Shown: in pieces, positions 10,962 through 22,786 of the stretch
Numbering within the stretch: the first letter of the stretch is position 1
How the letters are laid out: each line of letters opens with the position of its first letter
Source: Lindgomyces ingoldianus
Lineage: Eukaryota > Ascomycota > Dothideomycetes > Pleosporales > Lindgomycetaceae
Reading direction: 5' to 3'
Length of the DNA stretch: 64,000 nucleotides
NCBI RefSeq assembly: GCF_010093535.1
Contig: NW_022985168.1
Coordinates: forward strand, 62,001 to 126,000
Notes under the pieces: model-generated
Database searches by the model: none
Seen by the model: only the letters and a program-made list of their open reading frames with translations
What the model was told of the DNA's origin: nothing
Made by a program: the position numbers and the translations under genes

Positions 10962-12989
10962 TCAAGACAGCCTCCTCCTCAATCCCGCATTATCTGCATC
11001 CTCTTTCTCCTCCCCAACTCTCATAGTCCACCACGCCGCAACCACCGCGCAACATCCACCCAGCCTCAGCACCCACGCCACACTCTCATCGCCCGGACTA
11101 CCTCGCGGCTTCTGTAGAATCCTGAATATAATAGAGGAGACGAGCGTCGCAATAACCTGCGGCGCTGCAATAGCTACATTATGGATCCCTAGTACTACGC
11201 CCGCCTGATCCGCGCCCCCACTGCTCGCTTCGTCCTCGCCTTCGGCGATGAGTGCTGCTTCGCGCGTTGAGGGTCGAAGCAAGCCGCGACGGATGGCGTC
11301 GCGTTTGGAGATTTCAGAGGAGATGAGAGCAAAGGGGGCCCAGCTAGTTAAGGCCCATGGGATGCCGACGAGCGAGACAAGGATGATTCCGGCGACTGTA
11401 CTGCGCACGAAGATGGTGAGCCACATCAGCGCCGCGAACATCAGGTGCGAGAGCATCCAGGCGCGGCGGAGAGTGAGCCCAGGGATTTGGAGGAGTCCGA
11501 GCCAGGCTGATATGCGCTCGGAGAAGGTTTTGGGTGGGCGCTTCGCACCTTTGAGGGAGAAGTATCCGGAACCGTGCATCGAGCGGGGCGTTGTGGGTGT
11601 CATTGGGGTTGCGGGATGCTGCAGAGGGGATTTAAATGTCGGGGGGACGATGAACGGGAGGAAAACCGAGGCGGTGAAGGTTGTGATAGCGAATATGAGC
11701 AAGGCGAGAGTACCAACCCTTGTTGCTTCTTCCCAGGTTTTGTCGATCTCGGCATCCGACATGTGAGGATTGGCCTCAAAGTAGGGCTCAGCATAAATTT
11801 CGCCAATATAGGTGGTTATGTAGAAGAGGAAAGGAAACCAGCCGATCCAGGCGAAGAATTGAACCTCACAGATTTTCCGAATCTGAGGAGGAAGCTTGCG
11901 AACTGAGCGAAATAGGGATCTGAAGAAGGCCATGAGGCCGGCTTGCGATTCGGCAGGCCTTTCGAATCTAGGGTCGCGCTCGTGGACGGTGCTGCAGCTG
12001 ATCCCAACCGTGACAGCCATGGTAAATGAGGCGATGGCACAGAGGACTTTGAATTGGCTGTCTCCGAGCCAGGGAAGGTACTTGGGCAGTTCGACGTAGC
12101 CCGCAAGATAGCCAAGAATGTTGCCGACGCCCGAGGTTCGCATCACCCAAGCATTCGCAGATTCTTGTTGGTGGGTAGGTGCACAGTCGACTATGTAGGC
12201 ACGAATACCTGCCTGGACTACAAGGACGTAAGCCAAGGCGCTCGCTCGGGCACTTGGGGGAGCGAGTCTTGGTACTTACTGACGTTGATAGCGAAGTCTA
12301 GCACGTAAACGAAAACAACAGCGAATAGTATGATGCAATTCTTTACTCCTGGGGATGATCTATCAGCGCCGAATATGCCTAAAAACCCCCCAACGATTTC
12401 CCTCGTCCAGGCGAGTATCATAAGAGACAGAATAGTTGCTATTGCACCGCCAATAATGAATGGCCTTCTCTTGCCCCATCGTATCCGACAGTTGTCACTT
12501 TTCAGGCCGACATAAGGTTGTACGAGAGTACCAGAGAGGGGACCGGCGATCCAAACGAGCGCGAGGAGAGATTTACTCAGGCCGAGAGAGAGTAAGTAAG
12601 GCTACGAAGTCAGCTAGAGGCTGCAAAGGGGAGGAAGAGGCCGCGCCTACCGATCCATTTGACGTTTCCACCGACCACCCTATCTGCAAGCCGAGCCCAC
12701 CGAGTGTTAATAAGAGCAGATACCAGCTGCTCTTTGAGTCTTCCGTGTCTCCTTGCCAGTCGTCGCTCTCTATCGGGGAGACTGCCTTGAGGGTCGAATC
12801 GCAGTCATCTGAGGTTCTTGGTTGAATTAAAGGCGAGTTTTCTGATATAATGTCCATCGAGGATCGGTTCGGCGAGGAGCTGCGCCTGAAGGATACCACT
12901 TTCGGATGTGAAGCTGCCGTGCCATCGACATTCGGAGGGTGCTGGTGCGGGGCTGAGGAGGAGGGAGACGAACCGGATGGAGGAGCCAT
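10962..12989 (-). CDS. GPH/SUT-family sucrose-type H+ symporter
   Basis: The exons, in coding order, are 12651-12989, 12280-12601 and 10962-12217 (introns of 49 and 62 bp), giving 638 aa. The second donor is a perfect GTAAGT. The product resembles the glycoside-pentoside-hexuronide symporters of fungi and plants (SUT type), predicted 12-helix plasma-membrane proteins importing sucrose or other alpha-glucosides with protons. Supporting stretches are LGLQIGWSVETSNGSPYLLS in helix 1, WIAGPLSGTLVQPYVG plus RRPFI, DFAINVIQAGIRAYIVDCAP, and QQESANAW followed by GVGNILGYLAGY. The N-terminus (about 85 residues) is Ser/Pro-rich and cytosolic, and a long hydrophilic loop follows the sixth helix, both usual in this family. 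Splice junctions restore the family pattern exactly. The start at 12989 is the first ATG in frame; a later start would remove part of the tail only. Substrate is inferred. Confidence 0.85.
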
Positions 12990-13906
12990 GGCTTCACTGG
13001 CGGAGCGTGCCGGTGGTCGTGTGGCTCGCGCCGGTGCAACGTGGAGTGGCTTGAATGAGGTGAGGATGCGGATGGGACGATTGGTGGATGGCTTAGGCGA
13101 CGAGGGTAGTCGAGAATAGGAAGCGGTGGCTTGGTGAAAAGGTGGCTTGAAAGGATGCTATTTGTCGAGCTCGGTGTTGCGGAAAAGCACCGAGTATGCC
13201 ATTCCGAGCCTGAGGTGTCGCAACGGGCAGCGAAGGGAATCGTGAGATCTTGGCAGACAATCGTGGTCCTCACGACGAGTTTCGACAGAAAAGATGCCAG
13301 AGAGAGTGCGGAGCAAGGGCAGAGGTAGGAATAAAGGAGGGGCTAGGCCGTGATGCAGCTAGCGAAAGGTGAATTGCGGTGGCAGGTGATGTCGTGAGTG
13401 GTCATGCCCTACCGCAAGTGGTCATGCCCTACCGCAGCTGGTTCCTGGCCGTGACGTCGATCTGGGGGCTGCATCCAGTGATCCAGTGATCCCTGCGCAC
13501 TCGGACACTAGGCCGAACCGAGATTGTGGCGGTGCGAAACCTCGCCAAGAAGCCCTGGCTCTCTGCACCTGCGCGGCATCACCAAACCAGGGAGCGCAGG
13601 ATACCCGCGTACAGGCGCCGACTCTTACGCGCCTCCGTGTTGCTGCTCTCACCTTGCTTTTCTATTTCCCCTATTGTGCTCCCGTCACCTCGATCCCATC
13701 TAGACGTGCCTGTCCCCCGCGTCGACGGCAAGGCGAGGCGTGGTGAAACGTTGCACTCTCTGACCTCTCCAGGCCGCCATTCAGTCCTCTCCAACATCCC
13801 CCCCCTTTGTCCCGTCGACCTCGAACAGTCCCTTCTCCATCTGCATACCCTTTGCGCGCATCTTCTATCACGGCTGCCGATGATAGCCTGGCCTTAAGAG
13901 CCCAAC
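12990..13906. promoter_or_regulatory. Shared divergent promoter region (SUT / NHX1)
   Basis: This 917-bp gap separates the divergent transporter and exchanger genes, so it must hold both promoters and 5' UTRs. Short open frames occur on both strands but none resembles a protein. A perfect 20-bp direct duplication lies at 13397-13436. Near 13473-13490 the word ATCCAGTG is repeated. No clear TATA box was seen. Confidence 0.55.
13397..13436. repeat. Perfect 20-bp tandem duplication
   Basis: The unit AGTGGTCATGCCCTACCGCA occurs twice in direct succession in the intergenic region between the two divergent transport genes. It could be a duplicated regulatory site or simple slippage. Confidence 0.9.
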
Positions 13907-16172
13907 ATGGCTTCGACTGTGGGGTGGGCTGTTGCCGAGATACTCAGTGTGCACCCCTCAAAAGAACCCCCCTTCCACCCCCTGTAGAGCAAGGAAACTG
14001 ACAAACTGCTCCTACAGAACGAGAAGCTAGCGATGCAGACCCTGACGGTCAGTCCTCGAGCCCGTGATTTCCTCTGCAACCCTCCCTCTCGAGCCTAACG
14101 CACCATGCAGAACCCGAGGCAGGACAGAAGGAGATCTTCACATCATGGGCGCTTTCCATCCTGATTGTCCTGCTCATCATTGCACTCTTCACCAGCTACA
14201 TTCTCCAAACACGGAAAATACAGGCAGTGCACGAAACTGTGCTTTCTATCTTTGCTGGTCCGCTGGTCCCCATATCCACGCCGTGAAAGCGAGACTAACT
14301 CTGCGCAGGCATGGTCGTTGGCTTAGTACTTCGACTAACAGCTGTAGAGTCCATCCTTGGTTCTGTTAGCTTTGACTACCAGTTCTTCTTCAACCTGCTC
14401 CTCCCACCCATTATCCTCTCATCTGGATTTGAACTCCATCAAGTGAGCTACATGACGTCTACCTACATGCCACAGACCATTGACCACCTACAGGGCAACT
14501 TCTTTCGCCATATCGGAACTATCCTTACCTTTGCGTTTCTCGGCACCTTTATTTCGGCCCTTGTTCTAGGTATCATACTATTCCTATGGACGAGGATTCC
14601 TCTTGATGGATTCAAGATTACCTTCGTGGAAGCCATGTCGGTTGGCGCAACCCTTTCCGCTACCGATCCTGTGACTATCCTCGCTATTTTCAACACCTAC
14701 AAAGTCGAACCTAAACTGTACACGATAATCTTCGGCGAGTCTATCCTCAACGATGCCATCGCTATTGTATTGTTTGAAACGGCGCAAAAGTACAAGGACG
14801 GAGGAGAGTCTCTCAGCATCCTCAGCCTTTTCGAAGCCTTCGGAATCTTCTTCGGTGTCTTCTTCGGAAGTCTCTTTATTGGCATTATGGTTGGGATTGG
14901 AGCCTCCTTACTTCTGAAGTTCACCTACGTCAGGCGATTCCCGAAGACAGAGAGTTGTCTGATCATTCTCATCGCGTACGCCACCTACTTCTTCTCTAAT
15001 GCCATTCACATGTCTGGTAAGTGTATTACCACTAGCTGTTTGACTACTACCTAACCCTCTACGCAGGTATTGTCTCTCTACTCTTCTGTGGCATATGCAT
15101 GAAGCATTACGCCTACCTCAACATGTCACGGCGCACCCAATTGACCACCAAGTTTGTGTTCCAGGTCACCGCCCAATTATCGGAGAACTTCATATTCATC
15201 TACCTTGGTCTCTCTCTCTTCACTGATACCCAGTTAGATTATAAACCCCTCTTCATTCTTATCACGGTTGTAGGCATATGTGCGGCTCGATGGTGTGCTG
15301 TCTTTCCCCTTTCCCGGGTTATCAACGCATTCATGCGATATCGCCAACGACGCCATGGACCAGACGCTGGAGAGGAGCTCCCTTACTCGCACCAAGCTAT
15401 GATATTCTGGGCGGGCCTTCGGGGAGCCGTAGGAGTCGCTCTCGCTGCAGGTCTTTCAGGGACTAACGGAGATACCCTCCGTGCCACTGTCCTTGTCGTT
15501 GTCGTCTTAACCGTGATTATTTTCGGGGGAACTACGGCCCGCATGCTAGAGATCTTGGGTATCCGAACTGGCGTGGTAGAGGAGATCGATTCAGATGACG
15601 AATTCGACATCGAGGTAGTCGGTGGTGGTACCTATTCCCGCAACAAAGGCCAAGGGTTTGGCCACACACCGCGACTGAGCTCAAATGGATTTGCTCTCTC
15701 TCCGGTTCAGGATCAGGATGGAATATACTCTAGTGGGTCCCTCAACAGACATAGCCCGCCATCTCGACCAAACGCTTTGGCCACCAGACGAAACTCGAGT
15801 AAACCAAGGCGACCAGATGGCGCCGATCAAGGTCTTCTAAGCCCTGCTGATAGTGGGAGCAATGACGATGATGATGCGGATCTCGATCTTCCACCTACCG
15901 CCCGAAGATCACCAAATCGGGTGCCTTCTCCTCTAGGCATGCCAGAAGCATCGCCTTACCCAACATCTGGAATCGCCTCTAGAGCTGGGGTGGGCAGCAA
16001 CAGCGGTAGTGGGGAACCTTCCAGAGTTGCAAGTGCTACTGGCGCTGTTAAACAGCTTATATCGGATCTCTCCCAAGATCCAGCGGGAGCTTTCAAACAG
16101 ATAGACGATGGATTCTTGAAACCGCATCTCTTACTGGATCAAGGGAAAGGACCTGGCCCTAATAACGTTTAA
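13907..16172 (+). CDS. NHX1: NHX1-type endosomal/vacuolar Na+/H+ exchanger (CPA1)
   Basis: Six exons: 13907-13946, 14018-14047, 14111-14257, 14309-14442, 14494-15016 and 15067-16172, giving 659 aa. The product belongs to the CPA1 cation/proton antiporters, which exchange lumenal H+ for cytosolic Na+ or K+ at late endosomes and vacuoles. Visible landmarks are YQFFFNLLLPPIIL (the conserved amiloride-site helix), the ATDPVTILAIF stretch, GESILNDAIAIVLFE with the Asn-Asp ion-binding pair, and FWAGLRGAVGVALAAGL with the conserved Arg. The C-terminal third (after about residue 465) is hydrophilic and Ser/Pro-rich, as in fungal Nhx1 tails. Exons 1 and 2 are only 40 and 30 nt. They join in frame to give KREASDADPDEPEAGQKE before the first helix, but the donor of intron 1 (GTGTGC) is weak, so the first 23 residues are the least certain part. 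Confidence 0.9.
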
Positions 16173-18877
16173 AACGTGGGCTTGGTGGTGTCTCGGCGCG
16201 GAGGGTCTCATTTTCATCGCATTTCGTTTGGTTGGGTTATTGCAGAGAACCGGCGTTATTCTAAGGTTGTGGTACCATTTCAAGCCAAAACTATGTCATT
16301 ACATGTGAGGCTTGTAGGAGTAGACACGGAAGGATAGGGTGACTAGAGCTGATCAACAGCTTTCCCTTTTAACAGCATAATCACGTAGTGCAACTATGAC
16401 GCTCCTGAACAGATTTCGCGTCATGCCACGCGCCAAAACCTGCCCACAATCATCCTTTCGACCGTAACAAATGCATCGTTGGAGAGTGCGCACGCGCAAG
16501 GGAATGACAGGACTCGGTTGCAGCGGAGAGGCTTATGTTCTCCTAGCGTGATTTACGATACTATATAACTCTTACTTGCTATATGGGAGAATTTGACCTT
16601 CATATTGTTCAAGCGGCGCGCCAAGCCACCATCACCCCAGTGTTGAGGTACATGGTTGTTTGGATAAAGTGGCGTCTACCTGTCGATCTGCCGAGACACC
16701 GTCTCCTATATTGAGGATAGGCGGTCGGAACCCTGGGTCCCAGTAGTTTGTTTGATGCGACTGGGTCGTCATGATGGAGACTCCTGTGTGTGGCGGCAAC
16801 CGTTCAGGTACCTGAAGGTACTAGACTCGAATTATTACAACTTTGAAGCACTCGAAGCGGTGCCACCAGCGTAATCGCACATCGCACAACTTCTGGAGAC
16901 TCTCACTATAATATATCCCAATTGAGACTGTGGGGTAGGCCACAGGCGCTTCCCCCTTCAGGGAGCCGAGAGGGAACTAGTAGTCACGGGAAAACTTTAA
17001 ATTAATGCTAATTCTTACTTCAAACATGTCTCTCAATTCAACCACTTACAACATCACCCGTATTGCGAGGACTGCAGCACCCCCACCAACTGGCATTGGC
17101 ATTATACTATCCCTGAATTACCCCGAACATGCAAAGACCGTTGAGCCCGGAGACGAGTCTGCGGAGAACTTCACTGGTGATGGTGACCACGGATCTGGCC
17201 ACAGCATCAGCTCTCTTGCATCCAGGGACTGATGTTTTATGATAGCATGCGATGCCAGACCACCATCTGTCTTGACATTGTAATTTTGCCTCTGAAAATG
17301 GCTCAACCTCTCTAGTACAACGTACGATCTTCCCGGGATCTGAGACTTCCGGTACGGTTGGGGAAGCGGGGAACTCGGGGAGCACCACGAGGATAGCTCC
17401 TATGAGACCACTCAGCGTAGCTCATTGTATGGCACGTAAGTAGCGACGTTATTCAGACCAGAATTTAATACCGTATTGTGTTATCACGATCGCCCAAGAC
17501 GGGGTCTCCCACACTTCGCCTCCGGAAAGGTTCTCTAATATTCTAGAAGCTTGCCACTTCCATCTCACACACCAATCACTCAAGACTCGGATAGGAGACG
17601 AGCAGTACAAGGCCTTGGCAAACCCCTCTGGGACACCACTACGATGGTCAAGTGTGGGGCATATTCAGGATAAATGCATGGCGCCATGAGCCTCACAACC
17701 CCAGTCGTTAATATCATCAGATCATCATGTGTTCGATATCTTTCCAGAATGTTTCTCCGTCTACGTTACGCCGGGTTTTCTCCAGGAGTACCTGCCTGGA
17801 ACCGGCGTTGCTCAAAGCTTGTCACCTTTATTAACAATTTGCAGGGCGATATTACGGAGCAGTCAACCCCATTTCGTCTCTATTCTCCACTATTGAGGTT
17901 CTATCAAACAATATTCGCCATATGGATATTCCTCCAATACATCAGTGCCTTTTGAATAGTCTTCTTCTGTGCAACACCGATTTGAATGATGGCTCTAGGC
18001 GTCTAAAATTTACAGCTGAAACAGCCGTGTATCTGGCCCCATGTAAAATCCTCACTCTACTACTGAAGCTGGACGAATATGTTTCAGGGGTGGATGTTTC
18101 ATCTATGATGCCTCTGAATTGACAGTACAGCTATGTCGCTACCCGCACGCTATGATCTCGTGGACATGTCGCACGAAGCATGCGGAAGCTTTTCTGCAAA
18201 TTTTAAATTTGTAAGATCTATCGACAGGGGTCATCTGTCACACAGAAGAGATCGCGGGGTAAGCGTTCCGAGGGAACAGGCTCTCCGAAGCTACAGGCCG
18301 TCTCAAGTTGACTGTCATCTATCGGCCCTTACAGGTCAGTTTTCCCAGCCAAACACATTACTTGACTTTTTATGACTTAGTCCAGAACACTTTCCAGGAA
18401 AATCAGATTGTCCTATCAAACCTCATGCTGCCATTTACTGACCTTCGGTAGTAACGATTGCTCTTACCTCTCCACACTCGCCAATTTGTACTTCACTGGA
18501 AAGGCTGGATATGCGGAGAGTCAAGAGAAGGGCTCAAAAAGTTCCGAGAAACGCCACTTCTGGATTGGTCTTTACCATATTCCGTACTCCCCGATCATTC
18601 GATTGCAAACTCTGCTATAGTGGATATCCACACCTCCATTATGGATCGTCATCTAAGCCTCACCGTGTCAACGCCAAAACGCACAGACCCATGAGCACAT
18701 TCCATGTCCGCAGTTTACGGGCCTGCTTCCTAATGAGATATTCGGCCTAATTCAGTAAAGTGTTGTATATGTGCAATTGAGTCTAGCCATGAGCCAGTAA
18801 CGATATAAGACACTCTTCCACCCCCCCAGAGTTGGCATCGACTCATCCTAGAGAAGTCCTCACTTCTGGTCGTCAAC
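16173..18877. other. 2.7-kb gene-free interval upstream of GH6 cellulase
   Basis: Composition is ordinary, not RIP-like, but no open frame above about 90 codons looks protein-coding and none could be joined to a neighbour. It would contain the 3' UTR of the exchanger gene and the promoter of the cellulase. A candidate carbon-catabolite (CreA-like SYGGRG) word, GCGGGG, lies near 18253. I saw no tRNA. Confidence 0.55.
18804..18809 (+). promoter_or_regulatory. TATA box of GH6 gene
   Basis: The motif TATAAG lies 69 bp before the cellulase ATG, with a pyrimidine- and C-rich stretch (CCCCCCC) between. The spacing fits a TATA-driven, strongly inducible promoter. Confidence 0.55.
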
Positions 18878-20229
18878 ATGAAGGGTCTCTACTCTGCCTT
18901 GGTGGCATCTGCCATCAGTGGCGCTCTCGCTGCTCCCAGCCCCGTCGAACAAGGCCCCATTACTGCTCGTGCCAACGCGGCGGCTTGTGCCACTCCCGTC
19001 ACTCTCTCCGGCAATCCTTTTGCTTCAAGGTCCATCTATGCCAACAAGGAGTACTCTAAGGAGGTCATCGCGGCTGCTGCTTCCATGACCGACAGTGCTC
19101 TGGCTGCCAAGGCGTCCAAGGTTGCTGAAGTCGGAACCTACTTGTGGATGTGAGTTTCTCTGAGAAGTAATAAATGCCATTTCACTAAGTCATCTTCAGC
19201 GACACCCGAGCCCGTATCTCAGTCATCGAAGACAACCTAAAGGACATCCCTTGCGATAAGATCGCTGCTATGGTCATCTACGACCTTCCTGGTCGTGATT
19301 GTGCTGCTAAGGCCTCTAACGGTGAACTTGCTGCTGGTGATGTTGCGACCTACAAGAGCCAGTACATTGATCGTAAGTGCTCCTGTAGCTTTTGAGTTGA
19401 GAAAATGAGTACAGCTAACTTCCAGGATAGCTATTGTCGCCATCTTCAAGAAGTATCCCAATACGGCCATCTCCCTCGTTATCGAGCCCGATTCCCTTCC
19501 CAACTTGGTCACCAACGCCGACAAGCAAGCCTGCAAGGACTCCGCCGCCGGCTACAAGGAGGGTGTTGCGTACGCTCTTAAGCAGCTTAATCTCCCCAAC
19601 ATCGCCATGTACATCGATGCTGGCCACGGAGGCTGGCTCGGCTGGAACGACAACCTCAGTACGTTTAGACATACTTTCACTGTAATGAATCTTACACTAA
19701 CATGGCCACAGAACCCGGAGCTAAGATGCTTGCTTCCGTCTATAAGGATGCCGGTTCTCCCAAGCAAGTCCGCGGTTTCGCCACCAACGTCGCCGGCTGG
19801 AACGCCTGGGACCTATCACCAGGAGAGTTCTCCAAGGCCACCGACGCCCAATGGAACAAATGCCAGAACGAGAAGCTCTACGTCAAGGCCTTCTCCCCCG
19901 AGCTCAAGAGCGCCGGCATGCCGTCCCAGGCCATCGTCGACACAGGCCGCAACGCCGTCACCGGCCTCCGCAAGGAGTGGGGTGACTGGTGCAACGTTAA
20001 CGGCGCCGGTTTCGGTGTCCGTCCCACCAGCAGCACCGGCGACTCCCTCACCGACGCCTTCGTCTGGGTCAAGCCCGGTGGTGAGTCCGATGGTACCTCC
20101 GATACTGGTGCTACCCGCTACGACTCGTACTGCGGAAAGGACGATGCGTTCAAGCCGGCTCCTGAGGCTGGTACCTGGAACCAGGCCTACTTTGAGATGC
20201 TGCTTAAGAACGCTAAACCGCCTTTCTAA
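18878..20229 (+). CDS. Secreted GH6 cellobiohydrolase/cellulase, no CBM
   Basis: Exons 18878-19149, 19200-19372, 19431-19658 and 19712-20229 encode 396 aa. The product is a glycoside hydrolase family 6 enzyme that cleaves cellulose beta-1,4 bonds with inversion, exporting cellobiose-size products outside the cell. A signal peptide covers about residues 1-18. GH6 signatures are IYDLPGRDCAA (the Asp124 equivalent of the catalytic acid), YIDPIVAIFKKYP, LVIEPDSLPNLVTN, YIDAGHGGWLGW, EWGDWCNVNGAGFG and VWVKPGGESDGTSD with the final active-site Asp. The third exon acceptor was placed at ..GGATAG because it restores YIDPIV. There is no cellulose-binding module or linker, so the mature protein is just the catalytic barrel. 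Cysteine in the usual GGECDGTSD motif is replaced by Ser. Family assignment is firm; exo versus endo mode cannot be told from sequence alone. Confidence 0.95.
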
Positions 20230-20686
20230 GCGTATCAAGAGCACGTGGAAGTGGAGAACCAAAATGGGCATGTTGTGGATAGTAGATGGTGGTAGATGTT
20301 CTTTGGAAACGTTCGTTGTATACACACCATGAACCTTGTTAGGAGGAGATTGGAAGGTGGAAGGGGGAATCTGATATTGTATGGATGGATGGTTCACGGG
20401 CAGAAAATATGCTTCGTTTCGTTTGTGAATATCTGGAAAGCTTTTACAATATGAAACTCCCTTTCACCATTGTTTGTGTTCTGGTCTGTGACGCTCGCCG
20501 CGATGCTTTAAGAGTGGTAGTGAGAAATAAGAAGCGGCATAGAGCAAGGCGCAAAGAGTGGGCATGGAAGCTTTGAAATTTTGACTGGCTTCACCGACTC
20601 AGCATTTTTCTGGCGCCCTCTACAAAGGCATGTCCTGTCAGTACAGCCCAGTCTCCCCTTCTTTATCACAAATCTGTCGCGATCTC
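20230..20686. other. Convergent intergenic region (GH6 / HIS6)
   Basis: This 457-bp gap lies between the stop codons of two converging genes and would hold both 3' UTRs. No gene was seen. Confidence 0.6.
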
Positions 20687-21644
20687 CTAAGTCCTCCCCA
20701 CCTCTTCCTGGAGCTGCTCTTCATTCCACTTCACACAATCCTCAAACTTGACCCCGCCGCCTCCGAAAATATCCAACGCACTACCAATTGTCAAATCGAC
20801 TTTTCCATGACTCAGTATCTTCACGAGTTCAAGATCCTCGATGCTGCGACCCCCGCCAGCGTAGGTGACGGGGATACTGCACCATTCAGCTAACTTGGAT
20901 ACCAGGTCGTGGTCGATGCCGCGTTGGAGGCCTTCGACGTCGGCGGCGTGGATTAGGAATTCGGAGCAGTGGGGTTCGAGGAGAGATATTGATTCTGTTG
21001 TTGGTTTTGCTGTTAGCCCAGCCTAAGGGATGTCTGAAGGGATGGAGGGAGGAGAGGGGAAGGGGAAGGGAATACTGAATACACCTTGAGTCAATTCAAA
21101 ATCCGTAATCGTCTGCCATTTATTGGTCGCCACGAACCAACTAGCCCCTCTCCTCCTACAGCTCAAATCGATGACGAGTTTCTCTTTGTCGTTGTCGAGG
21201 GCCGCAAGTATAGATTGGAGACGCTCGGGCGAGAAGGTGGCAGATGGGAAGAGATACGACGTTATTATCACCTACTATAACCCAAATCAGCATCAGCCCC
21301 CTCCCCATCCTCCACATGTAAAGAATTTCATTCAAGCTTACCTTCTCAGCCCCCAACGCAACCCACTCCCTCACATTCCCCTCCGTAACCCCACCCCCAA
21401 CCTGCAATCCCCCCTTCCACGCCTCCAGCGCTTTCTTCGCCGCATCCTCGTTTCCAGGCCCAAGCATGATAACGTGTGCGCCCGTGAGGTTGTGCTGTTT
21501 ATATAGCGACGCATAGTACGAGGATGGATGCTCAGACGTGAAGTTTGTCTTGAGGGAGGCGGATGATGTGTCAGAGAGTGTGCCGCCGACGATCTGCTTG
21601 ACGCTGCCGGCGTGAAGGTCGATGCAGGGGCGGAAGCGTGTCAT
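20687..21644 (-). CDS. HIS6: Phosphoribosyl-formimino-AICAR-P isomerase (histidine biosynthesis)
   Basis: Exons in coding order are 21342-21644, 21085-21271 and 20687-21009 (introns 70 and 75 bp), giving 270 aa, close to the 250-265 aa usual for fungal His6. The enzyme catalyses the fourth step of histidine synthesis, the Amadori isomerisation of ProFAR to PRFAR, in the cytosol. Visible features are [18 protein letters not shown] with catalytic Asp9, [25 protein letters not shown] with the second catalytic Asp (136), the phosphate-loop region [16 protein letters not shown], and [14 protein letters not shown]. The fold is a TIM barrel. The gene is head-to-head with the Faf1-like gene only 181 bp away. 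Confidence 0.93.
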
Positions 21645-21825
21645 TTTGGGTTAGATTCAGAGAGAAGTGGGTTAGAGAGGGAGGGATGGTAGGGTTGGGG
21701 TTGGGGTTGGGGAAGCGGAGGTACCCCGCGATAGACCGCGATGCTTGGCGGACATCTTGGCGTGTGGGAATTTTTGGTTCTTCATGTTCTTCGAAGTCAA
21801 CTTTGACATTTACAACACAAAATTC
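21645..21825. promoter_or_regulatory. Compact bidirectional promoter with telomere-like repeat
   Basis: Only 181 bp separate the start codons of HIS6 (-) and the Faf1-like gene (+). At 21690-21712 there is TAGGGT followed by three TGGGG-type repeats, a telobox-like motif. Teloboxes and Tbf1-type TTAGGG sites are known upstream of ribosome-related genes in some fungi; the link here is inference. Confidence 0.6.
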
Positions 21826-22786
21826 ATGACCATGGCACCAACGCTCGGGAAACGGAAGCGCATAACCCGTGAGCAATTCGAGCAACCTTCACGATCGCCC
21901 TCGCCCTCGCCGTCTTTAGAATCTGATCATTCGAATAGAGATGACATGCAAGATATTTTCCGACGAGCATTTGAAGCAAGGTTTAAGCCTTTGGATGCTG
22001 AACCCAAGAAGCAGAAGATAACACAAGAGCCGGAAAGTGGGAAAGAAGAGCTGGATGGGGAGTCGGATTGGTCAGGCATAAGCTCTGAAGACGACGTCGA
22101 AGTCGTAGAATGCACCAGCGCCCGACTGGCAGGTGATAGGGCCTCAAAAGCAGAAATGCGGGCATTCATGGTCCGTTCCCATCCACCCTAACCTCCTCCC
22201 CCGCTTCTCTCTCATTTAACACACCCCACAGTCCTCTAAGCCCCCCTTCTCAACCCACCAAATCCACCCCCAATCCACAAAGCCGAAGAAAGTAGAAGGA
22301 GATAGAGACGACCCTTCTGAAACATTACACCTAAAAAATGATCTTGCCCTCCAACGTCTCCTCCGAGACTCCCACCTCCTCTCCTCAGCCTCTGTCTCGG
22401 CCTCCTCCGGCATATCCACGCCTGCCCTCTCCCTAACCGGATCCCAGCGTCACAGGTCCACAGACCTACATCTCCTGACCCTCGGCGCAAAATCTTCCGT
22501 GCACACTCAGAAAAACATGCCCATGGCGCACCGGAAGGGTATCATAGCGAAAGCGAAGCAAAGGGAAGATAAACGACGCGCGGAAGCAAGGGAGAACGGC
22601 GTGATTCTGGAGAAAGCTGTGAAAGTGAAGAAGTATATGAGGGAGAGGGAGAAAGGGGTTGGAGGACCTGGGGTAGGGAGGTTTAGGGGTGGGACGTTGA
22701 GTTTGAGTAAGAATGATTTGAGGGATATTACTAGGGGTGGAGGGAGTGGACGCGGGAAAGAGAAGGAAAAGAGGGGGAGACGGTGA
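21826..22786 (+). CDS. FAF1: Faf1-family 40S ribosome assembly factor
   Basis: Two exons, 21826-22170 and 22232-22786 (intron 61 bp, donor GTCCGT), give 299 aa. The joined product reads AFMSSKPP across the junction and then LHLKNDLALQRLLRDSHLL, which matches fungal Faf1-like proteins (nucleolar factors in 18S rRNA processing and small-subunit assembly). The C-terminal basic region has HRKGIIAKAKQREDKRRAEA, then ENGVILEK and VGRFRGGTLSLSKNDLRDI, the most recognisable part of the family. The N-terminal half is acidic and low-complexity. Two adjacent ATGs (21826 and 21832) are possible starts; the second has the better ACCATGG context and would remove two residues. The weak donor is unusual, but the intron contains in-frame stops and must be removed. 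Confidence 0.8.

Noticed and set aside
10962..20229. Secondary-metabolite or dedicated sugar-use gene cluster
   Set aside because: No backbone enzyme or pathway regulator is present; transporters and CAZymes are interspersed with housekeeping genes.
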